Source of the DNA: Basidiobolus meristosporus CBS 931.73
Lineage: Eukaryota > Basidiobolomycota > Basidiobolomycetes > Basidiobolales > Basidiobolaceae
Length of the DNA: 64,000 nucleotides
Direction: 5' to 3'
Assembly (NCBI GenBank): GCA_002104905.1
Contig: MCFE01000288.1
Span: 39,008-103,007 of the forward strand
A program made the position numbers and the translations under genes. The notes under the pieces are model-generated. The model ran no database searches, was not told the DNA's origin, and worked only from the letters and a program-made list of their open reading frames with translations. This document shows positions 10,716-22,446 of the stretch, piece after piece. How positions within the stretch are numbered: position 1 is the first letter of the stretch; each line of letters opens with the position of its first letter.

Positions 10716-11084
10716 TGTTACAAGTCTTGGTATAAGAATTGTAGAGGAATAGGGAGTTTAGCAAGTATTGTATTCACTAAAACTTGCACTGATATTTATT
10801 GAGGTTCCAGCAGCTCCTTATATTCATTTTGCCAGATCAATTGCTGACTAACTGTATTACCTAATGCAGGCTGTGGTCAATGACTCATTTGATTGCATCA
10901 TCATCACCCAATAAGATCCTACTTAATACCTCTATTTTTGTCTGATAAGGATCTGATGATTCATTTACTGACTAGTAATACTGATTTGATAGATAATACT
11001 GATATACTGATAACCTAAGCATATAACTAATTGATCCGACTAAAAACTGATCTAACTTAAACATTCAAGCAGCAAATCATAAGA
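10716..11084 (-). repeat. GyE 3' LTR with adjacent polypurine tract
   Basis: The plus strand reads TGTTACAAGTC at the start and AAATCATAAGA at the end. It aligns with 15257-15624. A polypurine tract, CCAGGGGAGAA on the minus strand (11085-11095), precedes it in element orientation. Confidence 0.83.
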
Positions 11085-11095
11085 TTCTCCCCTGG

Positions 11096-12293
11096 TAAAG
11101 TTGAGAGGGTTCTCCAGAATCTCTTTTTGTGTGATACCAATATCTTGATGGCTCAGTATTATCAGCAAGTCTTGCAAGTTTGAGTCTGTCCCTATGCACT
11201 AAGTCTTCCCAGATATTGCCTTGTTTGTCCACTAGTTGGTAAGTTGCAAATGGACATTCTTTGATGATCTTGAATGATCCTGTCCATTATGGCTCAGACT
11301 TCTTCTGAGTGTTATTTCTTAGCAATACAAAGTTCCCAACTGTATATACTTCTGGTGCTATAGTCTTATCAAATCTCTCCTTCATCTTTTCCGCACTGTG
11401 AGATACTGTGGTCTGTGCCTCTTAACAACTTTGTTCCAGTTGCTGGTATCTACTTGGCTGACTGAGTTTATCTTCTAAGGTGTCTGTAAGCTTTGGTTGT
11501 GAGAGATCACCTGGAATCCTTTGTTTACATCCATACACTAAGTAAAATGTCAACTGCGGGGTGGTGTTGTGTACACTGACTCTGCATACAAATAGTGCCT
11601 GATCTATATACTCATCCCATCTGCTGAAAACTCCATTTGCATACTTTGTTAGCATTTTTCCAAATAATCCATTAAACCGCTCAGTAACTCCATTAGTTCT
11701 GGGGTGATATGCCAAGGTTTTCAAGTGTTTGATCTGCTGCATTTCCAGGTAAGCTTCCAATGTCTTTGACATATAGTTTGCACACCTATAGGTTAGAATC
11801 TCCACAGGGAATCTAAGCTTGATAATGATCTCATAGTAGATGAAGCTTTCAACTTCTTGTTCACTGGCTATAGATACAGCTTTAGCCACTGGCCATTTAG
11901 TGTCTAGTATCTAACAGTTGAATTTCCTGGTGGTTGGCAGCGCTCCAATAAAGTCAATTCCCCATCTTTCATATGGTCTTACAGGCTCCAAGAGAAATAT
12001 TTCAGCAATTCTCTGTGATTGGCCTTGGTTGATTGGCAATTTGGGCATGTTTTCACTACATTCTCAATATCATGTTTCATTCTGGGCCACCATGCTCTGG
12101 CTTTCACAAGGCTATAGGTTCCTTCAACTCTAAGATGTTCATATCCATTGTGTAGCTTATGTATTAAAGCCAGGCAAGCAACACAAGGGCAATAGGCAAT
12201 AGGGCTTCCAACAACAATTTGGTAGCATGTTTCATCCTGTACTACAAATTTACTGGCTTCATCCTGGATTATCTTCATGATGTCTTCATCCAC
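11096..12293 (-). pseudogene. GyE integrase
   Basis: The zinc-binding region is visible in 12293-11979 ('CPNCQSTKANH'). The core is in 11889-11422, with the conserved 'YHPRTNGVTERFNGLFGKML' holding the catalytic glutamate. The remainder (11096-11421) carries a GPY/F-like C-terminal segment in broken frames. Short ORFs in shifted frames show the gene is inactive. Confidence 0.82.
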
Positions 12294-13810
12294 CTCATTA
12301 GGAATGGCTTGGCCCTCCAGGTACTTTGGTTATAGGCTAGGCCAATCTGATTCATGCACCAAGTTGAGTTGTGCAACATGTTCTAATCTTGATAAGGCAT
12401 CAGCAACCATGTTGTTTTTTCATGGGTAGTAGACAATCTCCAAATCAAATTGCTGAATATATTCACTTCATCTTGGCATTCTTCTAGTGAGTACCTCCTG
12501 CTTAAATATATACTTGAGGGAGGCATCATCAGTCTTCACAGTGCATGATCAGTCCTCATGGTGCATTTGACTTCTTCAATATAGCATCTCCATGTCTTCA
12601 AACAGTGTATTAATGCAAGCATCTCCTTCTCATGCACTGGAGAGTCTTGTTGTGCTGAGTTCAGCTTCTTGGATTCAAAGGCAACAGGGTAGTCCTTTCC
12701 CTCATGTTCTTGGCTCAACACTCCACCAATTGCATAATCTCAAGCATCTGTGCACAGAGTAAACTCTTCTGTGAAGTTGGGTATTCTTAAGCTTGGCAGC
12801 TTAGCAAGTTCATTCTTAAGCATCTGGAAGGCAGTCTCACAAGCTATGTCCCACTTGTAGGTTTTGTCTTTCTTGAGGATATCAGTTAAAGGGGCTGCAA
12901 TACTTGCAAAGTACTTGACAAATCTCTAATAATAGGAAACCATTCCAAAGAATGATCTGAGCTATGATATGCTATGGGACTGCTTCAGGTTCTTGATAAC
13001 TTCAGCCTTCTTAGGGTCTAAGGTTACTCTTGTGCTAGTCACTATGTGTCCCAGATATTCAATGAGCTCCTTGAAGATTTCACACTTGGGTAGCTTGCCA
13101 TAAAGCTTGTTCTCACTTAGCTTCTTTAAGACCTTTTCAATGTGCACCAAGTGATCCTCTTCTGTCTTGCTGTATATCAATATATCATCTAGGTAAATTA
13201 CAACAAACTTGCCTAAGTACTCCTGGAAGACAGTCTGCATCAGGCTTATGAATGTTGCAGGGGCATTGGTGAGGCCAAAACTCATGACTAAGTACTTGTA
13301 ATGTCCATATCTGGTCCTGAATGCTGTCTTATGGATGTCTTCTGGCATCTCCCTAATCTGCTTGTATTTTGAGATGAGGCCAGTTTTGCTGAAAATAATG
13401 GCTCCATTGAGTTGGTCCCAGTGCTCATCAATACAAGGTATGAGGTACTTACTCTTCATGGTAACTGAGTTGAGGGCACTGTTGTCAGTGCACATCCTAA
13501 GTGTTCCATCCTTCTTCTTCACAAAACGTATTGGTGCTCCCCAAGGTGACTTGCTGGGCCTGCTATATCCTTGCTCCAGTAACTGACATATATGTCCCTT
13601 CATCTCTTCCAACTCTAGTGGACTCATTCTGTAATGTGTCTTACTCACTGAAGGGCTATCTCCTTTTTCAATGGCATGATCCATGCCTCTGACTGGTGGT
13701 AGGCTTATAAGCTCTTCTGAAAATACATCTGAATATTCCTTCAAAAGAGTCTGGACCTTCTGTGGTACTGGAATAGAGGAGTCCTCCTGTAGTGCTGCCA
13801 TGAGGAACAT
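12294..13810 (-). pseudogene. GyE reverse transcriptase and RNase H
   Basis: The RT (13810-12962) has 'SRPSKSPWGAPIRFVKKKDGTLRMC', 'VMSFGLTNAPATF' and an intact catalytic 'YLDDILIYS'. The first catalytic block, normally SKLDLRSGY, reads SKTGLISKY, so that aspartate is lost. RNase H remnants include 'DYPVAFESKKLNSAQQ' and 'EKEMLALIHCLKTWR'. Stops separate the pieces. Confidence 0.87.
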
Positions 13811-13824
13811 CTAGGTGCCTTTTC

Positions 13825-14481
13825 TTAGTGTCTACAGAACTGTGTCTGGCTTAGTTCACTTGTTTCACACACACTGGAACTGACCAAGTTAAAATCCAGT
13901 CTGGCAGGTAATAGCTTATAGGTTTTGTGGTCCTTCTGGATCTGAGTAGCATGGGTTCTCTGGTTGATTAATGGATTGCAACAAAATAGCCAGGTTCTCC
14001 CAAGTACAAGGTCAAACTTACAGTTCTCAAATATATAGGCCTGTAGGTCCTCTTCATAGTCATTCATCTTCATCCTTACTGGCTGAGTAATACAGTTGAT
14101 TACATGAGAGTTCACATCAGTTGTTGAGACTGAAGTTGATTTGGTGGGTTTTGAGTTGATTCCAGCTTTCAAAGCAAATTGCTCTGACATGTACTCATGC
14201 AATGCTCCTAAGTCAATCATGATCTTGGCAGGTACTCTATTGATTACTCCACTCATGTATAATAGCTTTCCTGAGTTTGAGGTCATCTGGGATAGGTATT
14301 CTTCTGTCATATGGATGGTGAGTTCTGAGTCTTCTTCAAGCTCATCCTCCATGTTACTATGCTCCAGGGCCTCAATATGGTTAAGGTTCCTGACAGCTGG
14401 TGTCCATTTCCTCTCTGAGGGCAGTACTATGCAATATGTCCCTGCTGGTGGCAATTGAAGGAAAGTCCTTTCTTCTTTCAC
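13825..14481 (-). pseudogene. GyE aspartic protease region
   Basis: A 218-codon open frame with a retropepsin-like segment, 'KIMIDLGALHEYMSEQFA' and 'FDLVLGRTWL'. The family motif is D-S-G; here it is D-L-G, a serine-to-leucine change from one C-to-T step in a TCA-type codon. Activity is doubtful. Confidence 0.75.
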
Positions 14482-15256
14482 TAATCTGAGGTAGGATTCT
14501 TCTGCAGAGCATCTATTTCCATTGGCATTGCTTCTGAATGTCTTCTTTCATAGTAATTGTGGCCTCTCTGATTAGCCATTGTGGGCTTCCCAACTCCAAA
14601 CATAGCTGAGTCATAGTCAATTGCAATCTTGATGGCTTCTTCAATAGTCAGAGGTTTTCAATAATTTACTTCCTTACAAGTTCTTTCTTTCAAGCCATCA
14701 ATAAAGTACTCAACTTGGTCTAGAGGGTTCATTCTTTCAATTTGCCCAAGTAGACATTAATATTCATAGATGTACTCTTGGACCATTCCTTTCTGTCTGA
14801 GTGTCTTCAACTTTCTTCTTGGTAGTGTCTGTTGGTGTGGGGGCTCAAAGGCATCCTGAATTTTCAGTACAAACTCATCCTAGGTAGAGATTGTAGAGCT
14901 TCCCATCATGGTTGTGGACCTGATCTAGTTGTGGTACCACAGTAAAGCTGCATCTGCCAGGTCAGAGGCTGCATAATGTTACTTGATTTCTTGAGCAATT
15001 CCCTTAGCCTTGAAAGCTTCTTCAATCTGGAAGAGCCAAGTTCACAGGTTTTCATTGACCCTACCATAGTACCAGTTGAACTTCACACTAAAGTTGCTCT
15101 TGACAGGGTTTTCTGGCTTTGGGCCATGGTAGTCATTCCTTGTTGCTGCTGGGCCAGGACTTGTTGTATAGCATTCTGTCATTCTTGATATTTGGACATC
15201 TTGAGGGGGCTTCTACTTTCTTTGAGAGTGAGGTTTCTGGTTATTGTTGCTTCCAA
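14482..15256 (-). pseudogene. GyE Gag remnant and leader
   Basis: This lies between protease and 5' LTR, where Gag is expected. Minus-strand translation gives only short frames, with pieces resembling the retrotransposon Gag core (for example near 14700-14960) but no clean open frame. The primer site should lie just inside 15256; I see TTGGAAGCAACAATAACC there but cannot name the tRNA. Confidence 0.55.
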
Positions 15257-15624
15257 TGTTACAAGTCTTGGTATAAAGGCTGTAGAGGAATAGGCAGTTT
15301 AGCTAGTACTTTATTCACTAAAACTTGAACTGATCTCTATTGAGATTCCAGCAGCTCTTTATATATATTTTGCCAGATCATTTGCTGACTAATTGTATTT
15401 CCTAATGTAGGCTATGGCTGACGACTCATTTGATTACATCAACATCACCCAATAAGATCCTACTTAATATATCTATTTTTGTCTGACAAGGATCTGCTGA
15501 TTCACTGGCTGACTAATGCTACTGATTTTATAGATAATACTGATATACTGATAAGCTGAACATATAACTAACTGATCTGACTAAAGCTGATCTATCTCCA
15601 ACATTCAAGTGGCAGATCATAACA
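15257..15624 (-). repeat. GyE 5' LTR
   Basis: Begins TGTTACAAGTC and ends CAGATCATAACA on the plus strand, 368 bp. It matches 10716-11084 with scattered substitutions. Ha1 accessory-gene sequence resumes immediately to the right. Confidence 0.83.
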
Positions 15625-16960
15625 AAAGCATCTTCTCCTAGGTTTTCTTCTCACCAGGATTACTACTGAAGCATTTGGTAGCGATTCTCTTTGCTCACCT
15701 GAACTACTTCCTTGTTGACTATCCTCTTGGCTACTTATGTATTTGTAGTCCGTATTTTGCTTTCTAGTTGATGGGTGCAATGCAGCAGCTTGGCCATGCT
15801 TAATTGCTCTGGATGATGTTACTAAACCACCTTGCAGTACTTCTTGCTGATGCGTTCTTTTACTTTCCAAGGGCTCTGGTAGTGGAGGCACTTCATGTTG
15901 GTCATCATCAGTCAGTTCACCAGAAGAAACTTGCTGATGCTCAGGCGTTATGGTATGTGCAGGCACAACTTGATGTGCTGGGATGGCCTTTGGCTGAGCT
16001 AGATTTAATGCTGCTTGTTGACGCAACTTGGCCCGCTCCAATGAACCCATGTCTACATGAGCAATTTTGCAAGTTCTGGTGGTTTTGCTCTGTAGCACAC
16101 ATGTTGACCCAGCATCCATTGACTTGATGCAAGACGCTCTTGTAAAGGGTGTTGGTGTAGTTTTGACTGATGTGCGCTGGCATGCTGAAGTTGCAAGGGA
16201 TGGTAAGGAATCCAGCAAGGAGTTCTGGTGCAATCTAGACCCTGTTGCTCCAGGTCTGTATTTTCTACTTGAAGCTCACCTTTTGATTCCTCAAGGTATT
16301 CACTTACCCTCTGACTGATACTTTGGAACTGTTGCTTGGATGAGTCCTGTGTATATTACTCTTGGAAGCTACTTAGCTTTACTAATATATCATGTAATAA
16401 ATTAGGCATTTGAGGCTAAACTCATTTAAAATTTCATTGGTTCCCAGGGTTAAGGCACAAACGGATGCATCCAGTCCATACTGTGCAGATTACACTTGAA
16501 GTAGTCCCTGCACAGCTTCCTCATTAAACCCCTCACACTCAGCTCATTCTTTATTTCATAGTTGTCTTGATATACATCTTCTTACATTCAACTGCTTGCA
16601 TCTTGATGTAGAATCACGCCACAGCTTGCTACTCAGGCTCTTCCATCTCTGTTACTCTCTGCAGTATCTAGTTCTGCTGGATTAATGAGTAGTGCCCAAG
16701 TATCCGTATGAAGGCTCATCATAGACACTTGGGCTATACTGAAATCATTTTGCAAGAACTTGAGCGGATCCAACATTGAATTCCCTGGTCCTGATGGTGC
16801 TTGTGAGCTGGCAGATGGATTTGTCTAGGTTGTACTAAAGATGAGTTAAGGCCTGGTATAGGGACCATAGTGACGGATTTGGGTACTTTGATAGTAGTGT
16901 ACTGGCATCAACCTGGTCTTATATGAGATTTCTGTGAAAACTAATGTGATTGTTGAGTTT
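15625..16960 (-). pseudogene. Ha1 accessory gene, degraded
   Basis: A minus-strand homologue of the Ha3 gene at 31541-32869. The C-terminal half is readable ('SSGELTDDDQHEVPPLPEPL', 'RRKPRRR'). Upstream it is in several frames with stops. GyE sits at its very 3' end, close to the stop codon region. Confidence 0.78.
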
Positions 16961-17226
16961 TCCATATATTATGCATGATACATCTTGGTTTGCATTGAAA
17001 CAGATTGGATCCAATCAATTGCAGATTTTCTTTTTGATATGGATTTGCAAGTAAGGCATCAATAAAAATACCAAGTCTTTGCTTAAGAATGATGTTTGTA
17101 ACATAATGATGGGATACATTGGATTTGATTGAGATTTAATCATGATGCATGGTAATTCAGATAAATAAAATGGATTGCACCAAGTTGAATGAATACACCT
17201 CAGTACAATCACCTACCAATTTTAAT

Positions 17227-18107
17227 ATGATTTACTCATCTGAATGGCCTTTTTTCATCAATCCCATCACTACCACTGGATTTCCTATTGACACACTAGT
17301 GGAGACATATACCAAGTACTGTGGACCATCTACCTCAATCAACTCAAAGAGATCCCTTGTTAAGCTTCTCTGCTAATACAAAAACTATTGCCCCCAAGGT
17401 TTCATCCCACCATCCATGGCCATAAAAGTCCTAGAAGCATTCTTTCCCAGCTGACAGCAATGGAGAACCACCCTGCAGAGGGTATGAATGCCTTAGAGCA
17501 AGCCTGGAACAGTAGGGTCAGAAGCTCCAATAGACTTTCATATCCCAGAGTGTTCTGCAACAGTTCCATGTAAGGAGTAGTTTAGATACCTTCCCAGTCA
17601 GGACTAACATACCTTCTGGAGGGCAGAGGTGCTTTTATTCTTGCAAGTACAAGGCACACTGTGTGAAGTTTCAAGCCCTGTCTGACATTGAGGGTAACAT
17701 CATCTGGTTTAGTAGGCCATTTGCTGGAAGCAGGCATGACAAAGCACTCTGGGTAGAGAATCATCCAGAATTCAGTAGAAGGGAGAAATGTATGGCAGAC
17801 CTAGCTTATTTAGGAGAGGATTGTCAGAGATTAGGATGTATTACAGCTTATAGCAAGCAAAGGAATGGTGAGCTTAGCCAGAAGCAGAAGCTCTACAATG
17901 AGATATTTAATCATTTCAGAGTGAGGGCAGAGCATAAATTTGGTTATCTGAAGAGATTCAGCATATTTGCTGGTGAATAGAGTGGAATGTCATATATAGG
18001 AGAAATCAGCTGAGTAGGTAAAATAGTTAAGATACCTATTGATGAACAGTATATTCATACAAGAAGAAATACACTAAGAGAAATGTGTCTGGAGCATTAT
18101 GTAAAGT
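17227..18107 (+). pseudogene. Ha1 DDE transposase, degraded
   Basis: Homologous to the 294-residue Ha3 transposase, starting MIYSSEWPFFINPITTTGF. A stop falls early after 'KLLC', a frameshift lies near 17570, and another stop follows 'FAGE'. The codons for GSRHD and MADLAYLGED survive, so the third aspartate is kept in this copy although the gene is dead. Confidence 0.82.
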
Positions 18108-18178
18108 CAACAAAGAAAGCAAAGCACTACTCTGAGCAACATAAGTAAGATTAAATAATATCACCAGTTACTATATTA

Positions 18179-19431
18179 GCCTTTAGCCAACAATCTAGCC
18201 TTTTACTTATCAATGGCACTATTTGAGGTAATCTTGAACATGTAGACCCATCTACATTCTATTGGCTTTCTCCCATTTAGTAAGTCTATCAGTTCCCACG
18301 TTTTTGCCTTGATCAGTCATTGTAACTCCTCCTGCATGGCTTGTTGCCACATACTAACATTGGGACTTTGCATTGCCCGTTCCAAATTCTGAGGTTTGGC
18401 ACATAAGGCAAGATAAGCCTCTTCATGATCATTGGATATCTGCCACCTGGATCCACGGGCATCTCTTATTCTGTTAGATCTCCTAACTGGATTAATCTGC
18501 TCTGATCTGGAACTGGTAGAATTATCTTCCGTATCTTGCTGAATTAGGCATCTATCTTTGTCATTAGTGTTGATTGCATCATTAGATGGCTGGCCAACAG
18601 TTTTAGTGGATTTGTGATATGAATTCCCCTCAAATACAATGTCCCTGCTCTTGATTAGCTTCTGAATTTTGCCATCATACACTCTATACCCTTCAGTATC
18701 ATCACAATACCCAAGAAAGATCACTTTCCTACTCTTTGGTTCCAACTTTGAGCATTTTTTGTCAGGGAAGTGATAAAAAATTTCACTGCCAAAGATCTTG
18801 AGGTGCTAGAGATCAGGTTTCTTGTCTCTATATTCTTCAAAGGGTGTAGAATCACGCAGTGCTGTTGTTGGGCATCTAGTCTTGCTGTATACCATGGTAG
18901 GAAGAGATTCAGCTCAAAACTTGTAGTCCATATGGATCTTCCCATCTCTACTATTGTTCTATTTACACGTTCTGATACTCCATTTTGCTGTGGAGTATGA
19001 GGAACTGTGGTCTGCTGAAGTATACCAGTAGATTAGCAGTATAGTGCAAACTCCTCTGGATGGTATTTTCCTCCATTGTCACTTTGAGGAACTTTCAATT
19101 TACACCCATTTGTGTTTGTGCCATATTCTTGAAGTGCTTAAACGTCTCTAAAGCATCTTCCTTTGCTTTGAGGAAGTACACCCATGTATATCTTGTTTTG
19201 TCAGCAATAAACGTCATAAAGTATCTCTTGGCTCCAAAGGACAGTGTTCTCATAGGGCCACATATGTCTGAGTGTACAATAGCCAATATTTTCATTGCAT
19301 AGCTTATTTGCTGTATGAACATCCCTTACAAACACTCAGTTTGATCAGAGTTGAGTATTTTAGGCCCAAAACAAGCTGATTTTTCACCAATTGGCTCATT
19401 TTCTCTTCCCAATGTGTCCTAGCCTCCTATG
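18179..19431 (-). pseudogene. CopA-2 integrase and RT N-terminus
   Basis: The integrase core is in pieces: 'VHSDICGPMRTLSF', 'FIADKTRYTWVYFLKAKED', then SDNGG and GVSERVNRT in other frames. The linker 'VIFLGYCDDTEGYRVYDGKIQKLIKSRDIVFE' leads into the RT start near 18340. The second and third integrase motifs are kept here, unlike in CopA-1, but frameshifts break the gene. Confidence 0.82.
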
Positions 19432-20690
19432 TCACATCTCCCAGTTGGTTTCATTAGTTTCAGCAATGTTGACATACTCAGGCACAATGATCTTGCATTG
19501 TAGCTTGTATATAGTGTGATCTCTGATTCCCAAAGCTAAATTTTGTCCATTTGTACTCAATATTGAGCAGCTCATCTTAGTAAAAACAAATTTCAGTCCC
19601 TGAGCAGTTACTTTACTGATTGAGAGCAGGTCCGTAGCTATTCCAGGTACATAGAGTATGTCAGTTAGTCTTGCTGTTGTTGCCCCTAAGCTATTGCTCA
19701 TATTTAGTTGTATAGGCCCACTGGTGGTAGCCTTCAGAGCAGAGTTATCTCCCAGATAAACCTTTCTTACAGTAATAGTCTTTAAGTTGCTGAACCACTC
19801 CTTTATACAACAAATATGCTGTGATGCTCCAGAGTCAGTATACTGTTCATTATTTGGTTACTTGCACTCTCTTATACAGTTACAAATAACAGTTCATCAG
19901 TAGTTATATGGTTTGCCTGCTCTTGTGTTTGTTTTTTGTCCGCTTGTTTCTTCTTGCATTCTCTTGCCCAGTGTCCTGGCTTTTTACAGTAGTTTTAGCA
20001 ACCAGGTTTTCTTTGGTATTGTTGCTTCCCCTTCTTTTCTGAGTGTCCTGTCTGAACTGAATAAAGCATTATCTTTGATTTTCTCTGCGTGATCATTATG
20101 TCTGGGTTCTTCATGGAGAAGTCTTTCTTTTGACATAGTCTAAAGTCAAATTGTCTTTTCTGCTTTCAAAAGAGAGTATGAGTGGCTCATACTTGTCTGG
20201 TAGGTTGCAAAGCAGACAGAGTATATTTTCTTCATAATCAACATCAGCATTAATACTATAAAGTCATTCTGTAAGTGTCTCCATTCTGGTAATGAGTTGT
20301 AGCATGTCATCATCTGGCATCTTCCTCATGTTGAAGAACTTTCATTTTAAATAAAGCTTGCTTGATACTGACTTTGCTCTAAAGATCTTCTCTAGGGAAT
20401 CCTATGCTGCTTTGGCAGTATATGAGGCATGGATTTGTCAATGAAGGAATCTTGCACATTGATACATATGGCATTAATGCCTTCTCTCCTTTTGTGAACC
20501 TTCTCCACTTCTTCTGCTGTTCCTTTGGGCTCATCTTCTTTTCCTGTTACTATATTCCAAAGCTTCCTTTCCTCAAGGTGTATCTGCATCTTGATCATCC
20601 AAAGTCCGTAGTTCTTTACATCAAATCTCTTCTTCACAGGGAAGACATTTGTGTTGTTCTGTTTGCAGGTAGAGTTATCTTTAGAATAGA
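19432..20690 (-). pseudogene. CopA-2 Gag and protease
   Basis: The Gag N-terminus near 20690-20400 ('KNYGLWMIKMQIHLEERKLWNIVTGKE') is followed by the zinc-knuckle region near 19990 and the protease near 19830. Stops and shifts interrupt it. This uninterrupted copy shows what CopA-1 gag looked like before Ha2 inserted: the insertion point corresponds to about 20128. Confidence 0.8.
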
Positions 20691-20714
20691 TTGAGGCAAT
20701 TGGGGCTCATAACC

Positions 20715-21083
20715 TGTTGCAATTTAAGAAGTGATTTGGATATAAGGAGCTTATGAAGAAGAAGGGATAATAGTTGAACTATTGGTTAATAATAATGAAG
20801 CACAGTGTTTATACCTTGGTAGAAGTAATAGAGCTGTAACACTAAGTAAGGAGGGTTTCTCAATATTCAGGAGCATTTTGTAAGAGTTTCAGGGTTGGTA
20901 CATAATGTTTAGTAAAAGTGCTAATTTGATCCTCACAATAGGCAAATAATTATAAGATTGTAGATATGAAGAAAGTGGCAAATTTAGAGCTGTCAACTAG
21001 TCACACAGTAACCAAGACTAGTTCAGAATTGCTAAGTGAATTTATAGCAGCTGAATGATACCAAATAGTCCAATATTTCAACT
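20715..21083 (-). repeat. CopA-2 5' LTR
   Basis: Begins TGTTGCAATTTAAG and ends near TTTCAAC, about 369 bp, matching the CopA-1 LTRs. The primer site GGTTATGAGCCCC on the minus strand lies at 20702-20714. Confidence 0.85.
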
Positions 21084-21579
21084 CAATCTCTGTGTTTTGG
21101 TATAGTAGGGTGTTTAAGGCTTACTCTCATGGCAGTTGCCCAGTAATATGTACTTTTTACACTTTCTGGATTCAATTTGACTCATATCTGGGTAGTTTTG
21201 TGGCATATGCAGTATACCCAAATATCCATAGGTGTTCTGCGCTTGGTCAGCATTCATCCCATTCCTTAAATGGAGTATAATCACAAAGCACTCTGTTATA
21301 ACTTGTATTTGCCAGTTACACAGCTGTGGCAACTGACTCTGCCCAAAAATCGTAAGATAATTCTTGATCATGGATCATAGATCATGCTATGAAGTGGATG
21401 AAATATTTTGAGGTATGTTATCCACCATTGTCGGTGCATATTTTCTTGATTTTTTCACCAGTTTCTCTCTCTACTATGGCTTTAAGCTCCCTGGACTTAG
21501 ACAGAGCTTCTTCCTTTCTCTCCATGAAGTAGACCCACATGTATCTTGTATTATCATCAATAAAGGAATGCTTTCTGTT
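21084..21579 (-). pseudogene. Inverted CopF integrase fragment
   Basis: On the minus strand this is CopF integrase and linker sequence ('YLGILHMPQNYPDMSQIESRKCKKYILLGNCHESK' region). It has the opposite orientation to CopF-1, which starts immediately to its right, and pairs with 22795-23360 of that element. Stops are present, and part of the integrase is deleted. Confidence 0.75.
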
Positions 21580-21595
21580 ATCACAGAAGACACCT

Positions 21596-22446
21596 ACCAG
21601 TCATGTTCAGCCGCTAAGAAAATATATCTGAGACAAAAAATCTTTACTACAAAGATGCTGCCAGGAGAAAAAATCAAAAAGCTAATTGACAGAATTACCC
21701 TGTTGGTAGATGACATAGAATCTGTGGGTGTACCAACTACTGATGAAGATGTGATGGTTACCATCTTGAATAGCCTGACAGACAGATTTCAGGGCGTTGT
21801 ATTAGCCCTAGAGTCCAGAACTGAGGATTTGATCTAAATTATGTATATGGAAGGCTCTTGGATGAAGAATGAAGAAAATCAAGTGCTAATAAGAAGGAAG
21901 AAGAAAATGCTATAGTAAGCAATAATCACCCACAAAGAAGGTGCCCTAGACCCTACAAAGGCAACAGCAACCTGTTTTGTAACTACTGCAAAAGGAAAGG
22001 ATACACAGTAGACTAGTGTCTCAAAGAGAGATAATTAACAAAAGATGCCTGAAAATGAAAATACTGCAACAACTGAAGATAGACTATTCATATCTGCACT
22101 AAATATGACGCAAACAAGGATTCTGAGATGAGGTACATTGACTTTGGAGCATCTCAACATTTTACACTCCAAAAAGAGCTTTTTACCTAATATCAAGAAA
22201 TTACAATTAAGTAGGTTGTCATGGGTGACAATAGAATGCTTGATGTAGTAGGAAAAGGAACTCTCCAGGTAAACCTAAGAAGCAGTACAGGAAGGAAGCT
22301 GCACACTGATCTTTAAAAGAGTACCCTATGTACCAGAAATAGCCAAGAACCTACTATCTGTAAGCTAGGCCACTGCAGAATGACTTTGGGTCAGCTTTGA
22401 CAACTCTGTCTGCAAGATCACTGATCAAAATGGTGCCCATTTTGCA
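21596..22446 (+). pseudogene. CopF-1 Gag and protease
   Basis: Gag starts mid-protein with 'DTYQSCSAAKKIYLRQKIFTTKMLPGEKIKK', followed by 'VTILNSLTDRFQGVVLALESRTEDLI' and then a stop. A CCHC knuckle remnant lies near 21975-22025. The protease motif near 22138 reads DFGA rather than DSGA. Multiple frame breaks. Confidence 0.8.

Larger units (their letters stand above)
10716..15624 (-). mobile_element. Ty3/gypsy retrotransposon GyE, full-length but dead
   Basis: Two LTRs of about 368 bp flank gag, protease, RT, RNase H and integrase in Ty3/gypsy order on the minus strand. It lies in the accessory gene end of Ha1: flanking Ha1 sequence continues from 10715 to 15625. The target duplication is weak (CAAAT against AAAAG). 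Many stops and frameshifts; no envelope gene is visible. Confidence 0.88.
1133..18178. mobile_element. Harbinger-like DNA transposon Ha1, twice interrupted and truncated
   Basis: The native parts are 1133-1480, 10318-10715 and 15625-18178. It begins with the terminal repeat AGACTTGTTCC found at the ends of Ha2 and Ha3. The copia CopA-1 and the gypsy GyE occupy the gaps. Joining the three parts reproduces the Ha3 order: TIR, accessory gene on one strand, transposase gene on the other. The right end is missing: homology stops near 18178 where CopA-2 sequence begins. Both genes are degraded. Confidence 0.8.
18179..21083 (-). mobile_element. Ty1/copia retrotransposon CopA-2, 3'-truncated
   Basis: Same family as CopA-1: near-parallel sequence from the RT N-terminus through gag to the primer site and 5' LTR. 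The 3' half of RT, RNase H and the 3' LTR are absent. It meets the Ha1 remnant at 18178 on the left and CopF sequence at 21084 on the right. No target duplication can be assigned. Confidence 0.85.
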
